Made by a program: the position numbers and the translations under genes. This document shows positions 47,231 to 58,540 of a stretch of 64,000 bases of DNA, in pieces. Under the pieces are notes generated by a model. It saw only the letters and a list, made by a program, of their open reading frames with translations. It ran no database searches and had not been told where the DNA came from. Numbering within the stretch: the stretch's first letter is position 1; each line of letters starts with the position of its first letter. Origin of the DNA: Vesta saturnalis. Lineage: Eukaryota; Arthropoda; Insecta; Coleoptera; Lampyridae. The stretch spans positions 710,001 through 774,000 of the forward strand of contig JARFJB010001965.1 in NCBI GenBank assembly GCA_036346205.1, in the 5' to 3' direction.

Positions 47231-49262
47231 TACCCGGGATGTCCTTCCTGGCAGCGCCCGTTTTGGTAGGTCCCCGTGGACGGTAGTGGTGATTACTGGA
47301 TCGTGAGCCGTTTCTGTGGAAATAAAAATTATTGTGGTTCAATTGCTAGTGTGTTATGACACAAAAATCCTACTAATGACGATTTAATTTGGTTTATTAC
47401 GACCGTTCAGGCCGGCCCTGTACACGGTGGCGTGGTATTTGTCAGGTGGCGTTGTGTAAAATTTTACGTATTAGATAAGCAGGGGCCAACGATCGCATTG
47501 GTGTGTGTAACCAGATTAAAGAGAAAATCAATAATTTAAAGTAACCTTGGTGCGCATGACTATTCTTTTGTGATTTGGCTTTCAGACTGACTGGATATGA
47601 ACTCTGTACTGGGAATGCTTCACACAGGACAGGTTAATCTTTACACGTTTCTAAATGCAAATTGTGCGTACGCGTTTAATTATTTACTCTAACTAATCAG
47701 GATGATCTCAGGATTTCTTAATTAATTGAGAACGTATTTACAGTAATGAATATCTAACATTAATTATGTCCGGAAATAAGACGTATTAATTCTTTATTAT
47801 TAGAAAAACGTCTGTTTTTGTTAAACGCGTCTAACTTTCTTATAAGCGAAACTTGTTCTACCTATTAAATACAGGGAAGACGGAGTTTATCACGATCTTT
47901 TACGTTAGTTATTATTAAAAATTGCTTCTATTATTAATTGTTATAAACGAATTAATCTGAGGCGGCCAGTTTACACGACCTTTTAGTACTGCGTGTACTA
48001 AATTGAACAATTGTTTCCGACGGAATGCAGGTGTATTAAGTACGTGATTATTCTTGGGATTAAAATGAGAGAACTTACACGTATAATGTGCGTAATCTCT
48101 TCGGATGCTGGTAAATTAGTCAGGCCTTCGCGAACGAAATAATGGATAGCTTTTCGTGGCAGGAAAATATACTCCCGATACAGGAATGTTTATCTTACCG
48201 GATTTCCTTTATTAAGAAATATTATTAGAAGAATATCTAACAAAATTTATATGCGATTTGCGAGACGCATGAGTACGTTTGATGCAATTTATCACGTAAA
48301 TGCACCACGGGTTCGTCTTTATTTAATTGGAGGATCACGCGGGTGATCTCTAAGAATACGGCTTTTGGTATTGAGATTATCTCTAGGTCAAGGCGTCGCT
48401 TGTTTGTGTTGCTACTTTTCCTCAGGATCTGGTCGGTGTATTGTATGTGTAATGTATGGTTGATGGAGAGTCCTTTATAAGATTCTGGGTCCAGCCCGTC
48501 GACTGCTGTACAAAGGGATCTCCTGGTGGAGCGGTAGAATTAGAGCGAGTACCCTTCTTGCCGCTGGAGTAAATGGAAGATGATTACAGGGCGTTGAACC
48601 GAAGTAACAACGTCCTGGTTTGTGTGTATGTGGCAGAATGTAACTTCAGGCTATACAGCCTGTCGTGTACTTCTAGTGTGTGTACTGGAACGGTTAGAAA
48701 ACTTCCGGGCTCTGCAGCCCGTCGTTTCTCTAGGTGTCAGGTGTAATGTTTAAGAAAAGTGGTGCAATAAAACTTACGTGCTGTTAACCTTAGCGTATCT
48801 CAACCAGCAGTTTGATTGTTAATGCTGATTTCCTGGTGACGGCGGCGAAGTAACGCGGCTAAAGATACACGACGGTTCAGGATGAACGGATGCGGTAATC
48901 GACAGGTCGGCGACGTACACAACGAAACTAACTACGACAGGCGCGCGCGGTCTCGATTCTGGATGCTGGAGACGCTAGAGTAGCAGAATAGCGGAGTCGC
49001 GGAATCGCGGGGTAGCGAAGTAGAAGTCGCGGAGTAACAAAGTAGAAAGTCGCGAAGTAACTGGAAGTAGTATTTCTTCCGGTAGCGCCGCGGTTTTTAT
49101 AGCTAATTCGCGGTGGGTGGATCCGGCTTCTATGCAGGGGTCCTCTGGCTGTGATTGGCTGAGGGTTCTCGGACGTAAGACCATTTTATGCTTTTTAATA
49201 TCTACGTCGGATGCAATATCGCGCAATCTTTTGTAATGGGTTTTAATTTTATGCAACTTTAT
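47231..49262. promoter_or_regulatory. GC-richer 2-kb block with minus-strand TATA signal, LTR- or promoter-like
   Basis: Composition changes sharply from the AT-rich surroundings. On the minus strand TATAAAA near 49105-49099 is preceded by AGCCAATCACAGCC, a CCAAT-like box at about 49165-49150, and followed by GCGGCGCTACCGG. At 48975-49070 are short tandem units like GTCGCGGAGTA and GCGAAGTA. GGGCTCTGCAGCCCG near 48705 is a strong hairpin. TGGCAGCGCCCG near 47250 resembles a primer-binding site, but a second LTR was not found. A 93-codon minus-strand frame at 48975-49256 overlaps the promoter-like signals and is unrecognised. Either a long solo LTR or the 5-prime region of a gene. Confidence 0.35.
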
Positions 49263-49600
49263 CTATCTTGATTACTGTATAGGCAATTAAAAATAATTAA
49301 TTACAAAAATTTTAGTAAAGTTAAGCTGGATCTTTACAAACCATCAAATACTCTGGAAATTATCGAGAAGGAAAATTTGCAGCCATATACGGACAATACG
49401 GACAACAGCAAGTAATACCAAAATTATTATTTTAACCTTTTATGCATGTAAGGCCTTCATCAAAATTTGTGGCTACTTTTTTTTACACTACAGACCTGTT
49501 GCTAATAATAAGTTGTTCAAATGAACAACGCTGTTGCCTGATACTACAACATTTTATTATTTAATTAATTACATTGATTAAATATTTCAATGGGTCTAGG
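49263..49600. other. non-coding spacer
   Basis: AT-rich, nothing recognised. Confidence 0.4.
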
Positions 49601-50078
49601 ACACCACGCCGAATGCTCACAACACTGACGAAATTTTTTGATGGTCTATATCGCCGACTAGGGACACTGCGCCGACGGATGCTACGCCGACAGTACCCAC
49701 ATCGTCGACAAGTGTACAAAGGACACGGCGAATTTGAAATAGAAATAAAAAAGATAGAAAGGAAACTTACAATCTACTGTAACCTAGGAGAGCCAGGCAA
49801 TCAAGCGGGTATGGTGAGAAAAATTATTTCTAAGTATTTTGATTGCAGCTACATAAAAATGTTGAAACTGTTTTGTAGTTTACATTCTCCAATTCTCTAT
49901 TACTCTAGTGTTCGGCGAAGTGTCCCTTGTACACTTGTAACCATGTGGGCACTGTCGACGTAGTGTCCGTTGGCGATGTGGGCATGGTCGGCGTTGTGTC
50001 CCTTGTACACTTGTCAGCGTAGTGTCCATTTGCATAGTGTCCCTAGTCGGTGATATGGACCTTCAAAAAATCGTGACA
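49601..50078. mobile_element. foldback element with repeated GACACTACGCCGAC-like arms
   Basis: The left arm 49626-49735 (ATATCGCCGACTAGGGACAC, GCTACGCCGACAGT, AAGTGTACAAAGGACAC) is mirrored at 49908-50078 (GTGTCCCTTGTACACTT twice, GTCGGCGTTGTGTCC, CCCTAGTCGGTGATATGG). The right arm has one more internal unit than the left. The arms are GC-richer than the spacer. Coding frames crossing it are accidental. A non-autonomous foldback or MITE-type element is the simplest reading. Confidence 0.75.
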
Positions 50079-52155
50079 AGCAATGCGGTGCTCCGACGAG
50101 TAGGTAAGAAGCAACCATTTACCAATCACAACCAGTTGTTTATCTTTTCGGTAGCATCCCAATTGAGAATAGTGAAAACTATTCACTGAGATACTGTTAC
50201 GGATTTAAATGGACAAAAATTTAGTTTAGTAACAGTTTAAAAAAAAGCGCAAATGGTTAAGATGCGGTGATTGTCAAAATGAGCAGATATTTCATACGGT
50301 TCTCTAGGAGGCGTCCACTTGTCCTTGTTTTCCTCCGATTTACTCTACCTTGTTCTTCTCGTACGTTGGATCTCAACTTCGATGTCCTGATTGTTCTCGT
50401 ATTAGAGACCCATAAATTTCTGCTACTGGATATTGATCCGTACATCGGTACTTAAGTCGCTCACTGCACCAACCTTCTTAGCGTTGGAAAAGACCTGGAC
50501 AATTCCTATGGAATGATCAATGATAACGAGGAGGTGGACCTAGCGTATTCAAGAATCCAGGTTTCGAAAGGTGGTTATAGCATGAATATGCGAAGAAAAA
50601 CAAACCGAAAGGACCTAAAAAATCAAAATATTAGTTACGAATCCAAAAATATTTATGGAATTTTTAAGTACATAAACAGCAACACAAGAGGGTGTGAAAG
50701 ATTGGAGAACTTAACTTCTAATGAAGCGAAAAGTCACTTAGTTGTCAAAGGAAACATGTATCCGTATTAAGATACATGTTGCCTTAATTAGTAGTATTAA
50801 GTTAAGGAAGTTCTTGGAACAAAGCCAGTCTCACTAAAAGGTACATTACAATGTCAATTATTGTACAAATACTAAAATTTCTAGCACATTTCGTTTCCTT
50901 AAGAGCAAATTTTTAACAGGCGACAACTAAACCAAATGGCGTCAACCCAAAAGAAAGAAACTCTAAACTTCCGTTTCGACCAATCTAAAGATCGCATTTT
51001 CCTTATCACAAATTTAAACATAGCTCGCAACTTCTAACCTATACGCGACGTTCCCACGTATACCTTTACAGAAATAAAAAAGTTAATTCGCAAACCTCGT
51101 TTACTCAATTATTTACCCAATTAAACAAAAGCATCAATGACCTTTGGTTGGTTGAAGAAAAAAAATTAGTTTTTTCGATAAAGCGGTTTTGTGTTTCAAC
51201 ATGACAAATTCTGCAAGAGCGCGTAAAACGTCAGCCACTTGGTAGCAAATTCTGAGATAGTAAAATAAGGTGAATAGTTACTCACAATTAATAATAATTT
51301 CAGGACCATTACGAATGTAATTTGCAGTAAGTCTGTTAACTTCTCAAGTAATTGCATATAATGGTCATTAAATATAGTATAATTTCAAAAAGTAAACTTA
51401 TTTGATTCCCTTCGAATAAAATTGCTTTGTTACAGTATACATTGATAATCATAAGTATTACGGGTCTATGTACACTATTATGGATTATATTAATTTAAAA
51501 CGAATTGAACATGTTACAATTCGTATAATGAAGAAAAAGGCATTTTTTTGAGGCATGTAACTAGATAAATGCACGTAGGATAAACGATAAGGTTCTATCC
51601 CAGTCTGCAGTGTTACCATATCTCAAGATCATGCGACATTGTCATATTTCGCAGTGTTGTTAAGTTTATTGACTTATAGGTATGTCATATTAAGATTCTG
51701 AGAAATACAGAAATAGAACCAGTTCCTGAAACCCACAAACTTCAATCACCTAACCCGCATGTGGGTATGTTCTTAGAAATCTAACAATAGAACCAGTTCC
51801 ACGAAAAGGGGAGTCTTAGCCCAAAGTTAAGTGACCGCCGAAGGTGACCAGATTATGAATTCCTAAAAACCTAAAATTAGTGTTAAAGTGCGCTGGCCTC
51901 GTGAAGGTCAGTGACTTAAGCCAAAGCTCACTGACCTCTTCAGAGTAACTTACCTAGCAAACCGGAAGTTGATCCATTCTCAGAGATCTAAAATAGAAGT
52001 TCTTTTTCAAAACCTACATGTATGTACGACTGTTATACCTATGTATTCATATCATAAGTGAATACCCTAAAAAGTGTTACGTTTAAAACGTACTCATTAT
52101 TACGATTACTAGAAGCTGATTAAACAGAAAACGGAAATAATTTGGCAAACACACC
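50079..52155. other. non-coding, no recognised gene
   Basis: Open frames at 50257-50455 (both strands) and 50513-50770 show no known motif; the last is Lys/Asn-rich. Around 51720-51990 the phrase AGAACCAGTTCC recurs at 51715 and 51787, and GTGACC words repeat, hinting at an old dispersed repeat. Confidence 0.4.
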
Positions 52156-52676
52156 CACTTTCACACCCACACTCTCACACCCTCACACCCTCACACACCC
52201 ACACGTTCTTACCCTCACAATCTCACACACTCACATATTCACACTCTCACACCCTCACACCCTCACACCCTCACACCCTCACACTCTCACACCCTTACAC
52301 TCACTCTAACACTCACCCTCACAATCTCGCACACTCACACTCTCACACCCTCACACTCACACTCACACTCTCACACTATCACTCTCACACTCTCACACCC
52401 TCACACTCTCACACTTTCGCTCTCACACTCACATTCTCACACTCTCACACTCTCACACTCACACTCTCACACTCTCACACTCTCACACTCTCACACTCTC
52501 ACACTCTCACACTCGCACGCTCTCACACTCTCACACTCCCAACTCTCACACTCTTACACTATCACACTCTCACACTCTCACACTCTCACACTCTCACACT
52601 CTCACACTCTCACACTCTCACACTCTCACACTCTCACACTCTCACACTCTCACACTCTCACTCTTACACTGTTACA
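52156..52676. repeat. (CACACTCT)n minisatellite
   Basis: About 520 bp of octamer CACACTCT with CACACCCT variants, more regular towards the right end. Confidence 0.95.
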
Positions 52677-52902
52677 CAGACGCACATGCCGATGGACACA
52701 CACACACTCTCATATTCGCACACGCACACACGCAAGCACGCTTACGGATACACACGCACGAACGCGATCACGCATGCTCACACGCACATACCTACGCACG
52801 CACGCACATACGTACGTTCGCTCGCACGCACGCACCCAGCCACTGACACACGCACATCCGTACGCACGCACGTACGCATGCACGCACACACGCACACACA
52901 CA
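52677..52902. repeat. CACG/CGCA simple-repeat block
   Basis: Interrupted (ACGC)n and (CACA)n motifs follow the octamer array directly. Open frames here are repeat by-products. Confidence 0.9.
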
Positions 52903-53157
52903 CTACGAAATTATGGCCGATATTGGCAAACTTGTAAAATGGTAAAAGAAATCGTTTTAACAATAGTGAAAAAAAGTCGATCGCGTAAACTTCTATTCCT
53001 ACATATGTATATGTATGTTGTAAGGTAAACATTAATACTCAGATTGCATCCGAAACGTAATAATATCAAGATGTATTTTGCATTTGATTTGAAATTTACA
53101 AATAAAATAGTCTTAAGCAGTTCTATTAGACATGCTCTCTGTTTTTAAGCAGTCTCT
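52903..53157. other. short non-coding spacer
   Basis: Nothing recognised. Confidence 0.4.
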
Positions 53158-53790
53158 CTAGCTGAAAGCATTATAGAACATTGTTTTTTACTAGTGAATC
53201 ATAATACTCGGCATTTTTAACGAGCTCTTCTATAATATGCAGGTGCTAAGTGGTATATTTGTCAGCTATTCTAATGAGCAAGTTCAATTTTCCTTTTCGC
53301 TGGCTCACCATAACAGTAAATCGAGGATATATACCAAATTTATCAGTCAGGTTGTCATATTCTCTATTTATAATGGCAAGCTTAACTAACCATTCTCGAA
53401 CCGCTCATAATCCAACCAGTAATTTCTGATTCCTTTTCAATCAACCCTCCAGGATCGCATTCCATCACAACTTGAACTCTAGCTGAAAGCATTATAGAAC
53501 ATTGTTTTTAACTAGTGAATCATAATACTCGGCATTTTAACGAGCTCTTCTATAATATGCAGGTGCTAAAAGTGGTATATTGTCAGCTATTCTAATGAGC
53601 AAGTGCAATTTTCCTTTTCGCTGGCTCACCATAACAGTAAATCGAGGATAATACCAAATTTATCAGTCAGGTTGTCATATTCTCTTTTATAATGGCAAAC
53701 TAACCATTCTCGAACCGCTCATAATCCAACCAGTAATTTCTGATTCCTTTTCAATCAACCCTCCAGGATCGCATTCCATCACAACTTGTC
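53158..53790 (-). repeat. two-copy tandem duplication, unit about 320 bp, with decayed minus-strand coding look
   Basis: The unit starting TAGCTGAAAGCATTATAGAA at 53158 repeats at 53478, nearly identical through CATTCCATCACAACTTG. A minus-strand frame at 53687-53896 reads MLMGQVVMECDPGGLIEKES and EITGWIMSGSRMVSLPL. Further readings in other frames (EYDNLTDKFGIYPRF, KGKLNLLIRIADKYTT) look protein-like. It may be a gene fragment that was duplicated after becoming a pseudogene; I do not recognise the protein. Confidence 0.7.
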
Positions 53791-54687
53791 CCATTAACAT
53801 TAAACAATTGCCCAAGTGATACTGTTGATGATTCAGCAACCATGGTTGATGAAGATCAGGGTGATGGTATTTTGGAGAAGTTTTAAATGTTGCCAATTAC
53901 ATTCAAAACATGTTGGAGTCAGTTGCAATGCGATATCTTTGGAGGTTGAGTAAACCAATTCTCCAACGATATCTCATAGTCTGTGTGATCATCTGATCTT
54001 TTCCTAGAATATAATTGGTAACGGACTAAGTAATTTACATTCATTTTTTTCAATAAAGTTAGGTTGTTTTCAGACAAATAAAATTGAGTAGTTTGACTGT
54101 ATTAGAACCCAAATACATGGTATCTGTGTGTTTAAATACGTTCATTGGGGTGTGCGAATAAATTCTTCAAAAACACGTATTTATAAACTATAACATTGCA
54201 ATGTTTTTCTGATTTAACTACCTGTGTGCGTCTATTGGAGACTTAGAATGCGCACTAAAGGTGATCAAGCCCAAAACGTTACATAGCGTACCTGAAAAAT
54301 TTTATGAAAAGTACGGGAATTTATAAATTTTAGTTGATTCAGATACGCACAAAAAGGCGGTAACAAACGTTCAATTAAATCATTTCTTATAATGAGAAAG
54401 TACACCTAAAAACGTTTAAAACGTCGTACTGAAAGTGGCGTTTAGTTGCAGTAACGAGGTCATAAGCGTAACCTGAATTTCCGATTTTCAAACAAAATAA
54501 ATTAAAATATTTAATAACTTAACTCACATTTCAAGGTTTGTTGCAAATAAGAATAGGGTGCTTCACTTTTTTAACATAAAAGTTTATTTTCATTTATACT
54601 CAACTGACATCCACAATTCCACAATTAGAATGGTGTACATTTACAAACTTCAAACGTCAAAAATTAAATAATGAGTTCGGAAAACGA
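53791..54687. other. non-coding, nothing recognised
   Basis: AT-rich DNA between the duplication and the next mobile element. Confidence 0.45.
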
Positions 54688-54726
54688 TGAGCGGCTAAAT
54701 CACAAGTTGCGTTCCGGTAATATGAT

Positions 54727-54894
54727 CTTAGGTTACAGTAGTTTTGTTTATCTAATCTAAACTAGTTCAGACCAATTTATTTATTTTTTGGTTAAGTTCA
54801 TGTAAGGGAAACTACTGTAACCTAACAATTTTTTTGAAATTTTTTGTGTGCAAAGTAGTTTAGATTAGATAAACAAAACTACTGTAACCTAACA
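54727..54894. mobile_element. MITE with perfect 36-bp inverted ends, nested in mariner arm
   Basis: TTAGGTTACAGTAGTTTTGT with TTATCTAATCTAAACT at 54729-54764 is exactly mirrored at 54857-54892. A third partial copy of the tip (AAACTACTGTAACCTAA) lies at 54810-54828. It splits the mariner arm, whose match to the other arm resumes beyond it, so this insertion is younger. Confidence 0.8.
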
Positions 54895-55829
54895 GAAGGG
54901 GCATGTATACATTTCCCAGTAAATTACGAACATTAACCGTAACATATACACGGTGTGACATTAGTCCGATAAAGTGAATTTTCGGCTAAACTGTGCACAG
55001 TAGAAAGAAACGTTTGATACAAAAGTTACTTGAATTCAAGCACGCTATAACTTAAAAATACTCTCGTATATACAGAGTGTTCCGTAACAGCGGTACATAA
55101 CCCATCTTTCTTATTTTAAATGGAATGGTATAGTTTTTACTGCGGATTTCGTTTCTACTCTGAAAAACAACCAGTATCTATTCAACATGTCGTATAGCTA
55201 AACCTAACTATTTTTGAAATATTTGTACATTTAGATAAAAAAATTCAGATTCTCCGTCGAAGATCAACCATCATTTTGACGTTACTATCAAATCTATTAT
55301 TTAGTAACTTCGCATGTAATTAGTGCTCACATTGACCTTTCACCAAATACCATGATATTTAGTTTTTATACAGGGTATACCACAAATATGAATTTATGAT
55401 TTTTTTGTTTAAAATCTAAATAACTATCTTATCTTAAATGAAACATTCTGTATATTACATTATTTGATACAAAATTAAACGACCTACAGTTTTTGTAATA
55501 ACATAATTTTATCTATCTGCAACGGTTTTTGAAATATTTATAATTTTTAAATTAACACATTAGTACATAACTGTGACATAGATATGACACTCTGTATAAA
55601 GATATGATATTCGATATATTGTTAAATTCGCTGAAAGGAACCTGACCTAAATTTTTCATTAATTGTAAATTTATGCTTATGTACACTACACTTACACAGT
55701 AACATAACAACAATTATCTGTTAAAATTAACACAAACGCAGTTATATTTCACTGTGGTATAAGGTATTATTTCATGAAATGCAGATTAAAATATGATTTC
55801 AAACAATTATAAAACGTCACCATTAGCGT

Positions 55830-56500
55830 GACTACATTTCAAAATCCTTTGCTTAAAATATTTATCAACATTGCTAAGCGTTGTTGGTGCAATAGATGTC
55901 AATGCTTCACTGATTCGTTCCTTCATGTTCTCATTGGTAGTTGGCGGCGTTTGAGGTACAGTCTCTTTCACATAACTCTATAGGAAGAAGTCTGGAGTTC
56001 TTAGATCTGGAGATCTTGTCGGAAACGCAATTTGTCCAAATCGACCGAGCCACTTATTCTAAAATCATTCATCTAAATAATTCCGGACAATACGGCAAGT
56101 ATGGATGGAGCCCCATCTTGCTGAAACTACACAGCCTCTCTACCATTTTGTGGAACATCTGCGAATTTCTGTGTTTATGTAGTCGTTACTTTTCTTAATG
56201 CCTTTAAAAAAAAAACAGCATCTATAACATAATGTTCTTGTATTCCCGCCCATACTTGTAATGAACAACTATGCTGTTGAGTCGTCCGGGAACATTACAC
56301 TCCTGCAACTTTAACAACGCCCAGTTACAACATTCTAATCGGTGTTGCTTATAATCCTCACTAATAGCGTAGGTGCGTTGTTATGTGGTATGGCCGGTAC
56401 CTGCTTTCTCTTAATATGCGCCCAACTCTGCGCATACTACGCTCTAGCATGTCACCTAATTTTCTTTGACTAGTACTCGGATGCTCCATTACTCTTAATA
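55830..56500 (-). pseudogene. mariner-like transposase, decayed
   Basis: Minus-strand readings, in order: GDMLERSMRRVGRILRESRY and RPYHITTHLRY at about 56450-56380 (helix-turn-helix tail), LQVWAGIQEHYVIDAVFF at about 56260-56210, FQQDGAPSILAVL at about 56120-56085 with the second catalytic Asp, then phrases near 56040-56000 where the third acidic residue would be, and KRLYLKRRQLP further on. Many stops and frame changes. The first catalytic Asp region is missing. It lies centrally between the inverted arms, as expected for the element's own gene. Confidence 0.65.
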
Positions 56501-57672
56501 TAGTGTTGTAGTGGTTTGGCTTCGAAAATAAATACCATACCTACTAATTCTCCTTTTTCAAAGTGTACCGGCATTTTAAATAACATATGATATTCAAACG
56601 TTTGATACGTGTTAATCATGCGTGTAATTGCATTTGTTAAGTTTGATTTATGCGCTTCTTTGTCTTTCATGGCTACTGCTATTATGATAAATTTTATTGC
56701 TAGCAAATGGTTTTAGGGGAATTAAAACAATTTTAGTTTAATTCATTCTAGACGAATGCAACTTTTTACAACAATTGCACGATAGTTACCTCACCAAGTA
56801 AGGCAAAGTACACATAGTGTTCAATTTGTCATAAAAATTTTGCAACAGTATCATATTGAATTTATATTTTTATATCTATTAAAATTTTTTTATGAAATTA
56901 CATTCTCACTCTCATACATAATACAAAAGTCAATACATTTTACCATTTATTTAAGTACGGCAACTGTTATGATCGTTTTACGGTCAATATACCTAATATT
57001 ATACAGGGTGCACATTGATTATACCACAAAGAATTACACTCTTAAAATCGTAAATATTTCAAAAACCGTTGCAGATAGACAAAATTTGCCTTGCCTTTCA
57101 ATTTTCTTTCAAATAATGTAATGATATACAGGGTGTTGTATTTAAGATAAGATAGTTATATACATTTAAAGTAAAAAAATTGTAAATTCATATTTCTGGC
57201 ACACCCTGTACAAAAATTAAATAAGTCATAACATTTCTCAAAAACCATGTCTGTACTAATTACATACGGAACTACAAATTCATAGATTTGGTAGTAACCT
57301 CAAAATTTTTGAACTACGACGAAAAATGATAATTTTTGATCTAAAAGTACAAATATTTAAAAAACTATTAGGTTTAGCTATACGACATGTTGAATAGAAA
57401 GTGGTTGTTTTTCAGAGTACAAACGAAATTCATAAAAAAACTACCATTCCATTTAAAATAAGAAAAATAGGTTATGTACGTTGTTATGGAACACTCTGTA
57501 TATACGCGTATATTTTTAGGTTATAGCGTACTTGAATTCAAGCAACTTTTGTGTAAAACATTTTTTCTACTGGACACGGTTTAGTCGCAAATTATCATTG
57601 TCGTATTAATACCACACTCTTTACATGTAATACATTCATATTATCGGAACGCAACTTGTGATTTAGCCGCAC

Positions 57673-58540
57673 GTAGAAAACGTATGTAACTATGCATATC
57701 ATTTATAACAAATATGTGGTAGGGTTATAGTCCGTCAATTTCTACACATCATTCACTATCAAGATGCAGTAAATCGAAACACATTTTACACTTAACCTTA
57801 GGATAAGAGTTTATAGATTCGATGTTGTGCGGCCTTGATATTTTGTGTAGATGATATCAATTGGATAAAATCACAGTACACTTTCATGCTTGAAAGTATA
57901 TGATATATAGATTCTTTCAAATAAAAATCAAACACTTATTTCATGCTATTATTACAACGAACCGAAAGTAAAATATTAAAAACTATATGAAAAGCTAATG
58001 GAAAAAGTATACTTGTCGGTTATGAATTATGTATATATCATTAATTTTTGAAAACCTGTTAATATACATACCTGTTCCATCTTAATTTTCTTTGGACATG
58101 CCGAATTATAATTTCAGTGGCAGGATGCGTAAAGTTAAATAATAACTAATGATTCAGAGTAGTCAATTACATTATACACCAAAACTCATCATTCATTGTC
58201 ACAAATAGAATTTTGATGTTATATTATGCTGGGGAAAATAATTTTTTGCTATGATCCCATTTTATTTATTTATATTTTCAACTGTTTGGTTCAATTTTAA
58301 TTTCAATAAGTTTAAATTTTAATACTAAAAAAGTAAAATTACATGAGATATACTCCAACAATACCTAAATACCGTTTTAGATTTGAACTAATTTCGATTT
58401 TATTATTACACTTTCTTATTAACTCATGAGATAGTTTACTCAAAAAAATCAAAAAACACATATTATAAAGAAACCGTATATTAAAATTCTTATGAAAAAC
58501 ATTAAATTGTGCTTTATTGCTAACACAGTTTACAATTTAA
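57673..58540. other. non-coding, nothing recognised
   Basis: AT-rich spacer between two DNA transposons. Confidence 0.45.

Larger units (their letters stand above)
54688..57672 (-). mobile_element. mariner-like transposon with roughly 0.7-kb inverted arms
   Basis: CGGCTAAATCACAAGTTGCG at 54691 is mirrored at 57645-57665. The arms run inward to about 55620 and 57000, carrying AGCTATACGACATGTTGAAT and ACTTGAATTCAAGCA words in mirrored order. Tip-like CAGGGTG or CAGAGTG sequences recur within each arm (55075, 55370, 55590; 57003, 57127, 57200, 57490). The left arm contains a later MITE insertion. The interior holds a decayed minus-strand transposase. Confidence 0.75.

Noticed and set aside
49574..49963. 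129-codon open frame rich in Arg
   Set aside because: It runs across one arm and the spacer of a foldback element; codons follow the arm repeat.
52686..53032. Several overlapping open frames in the CACG repeat
   Set aside because: By-products of simple repeats.
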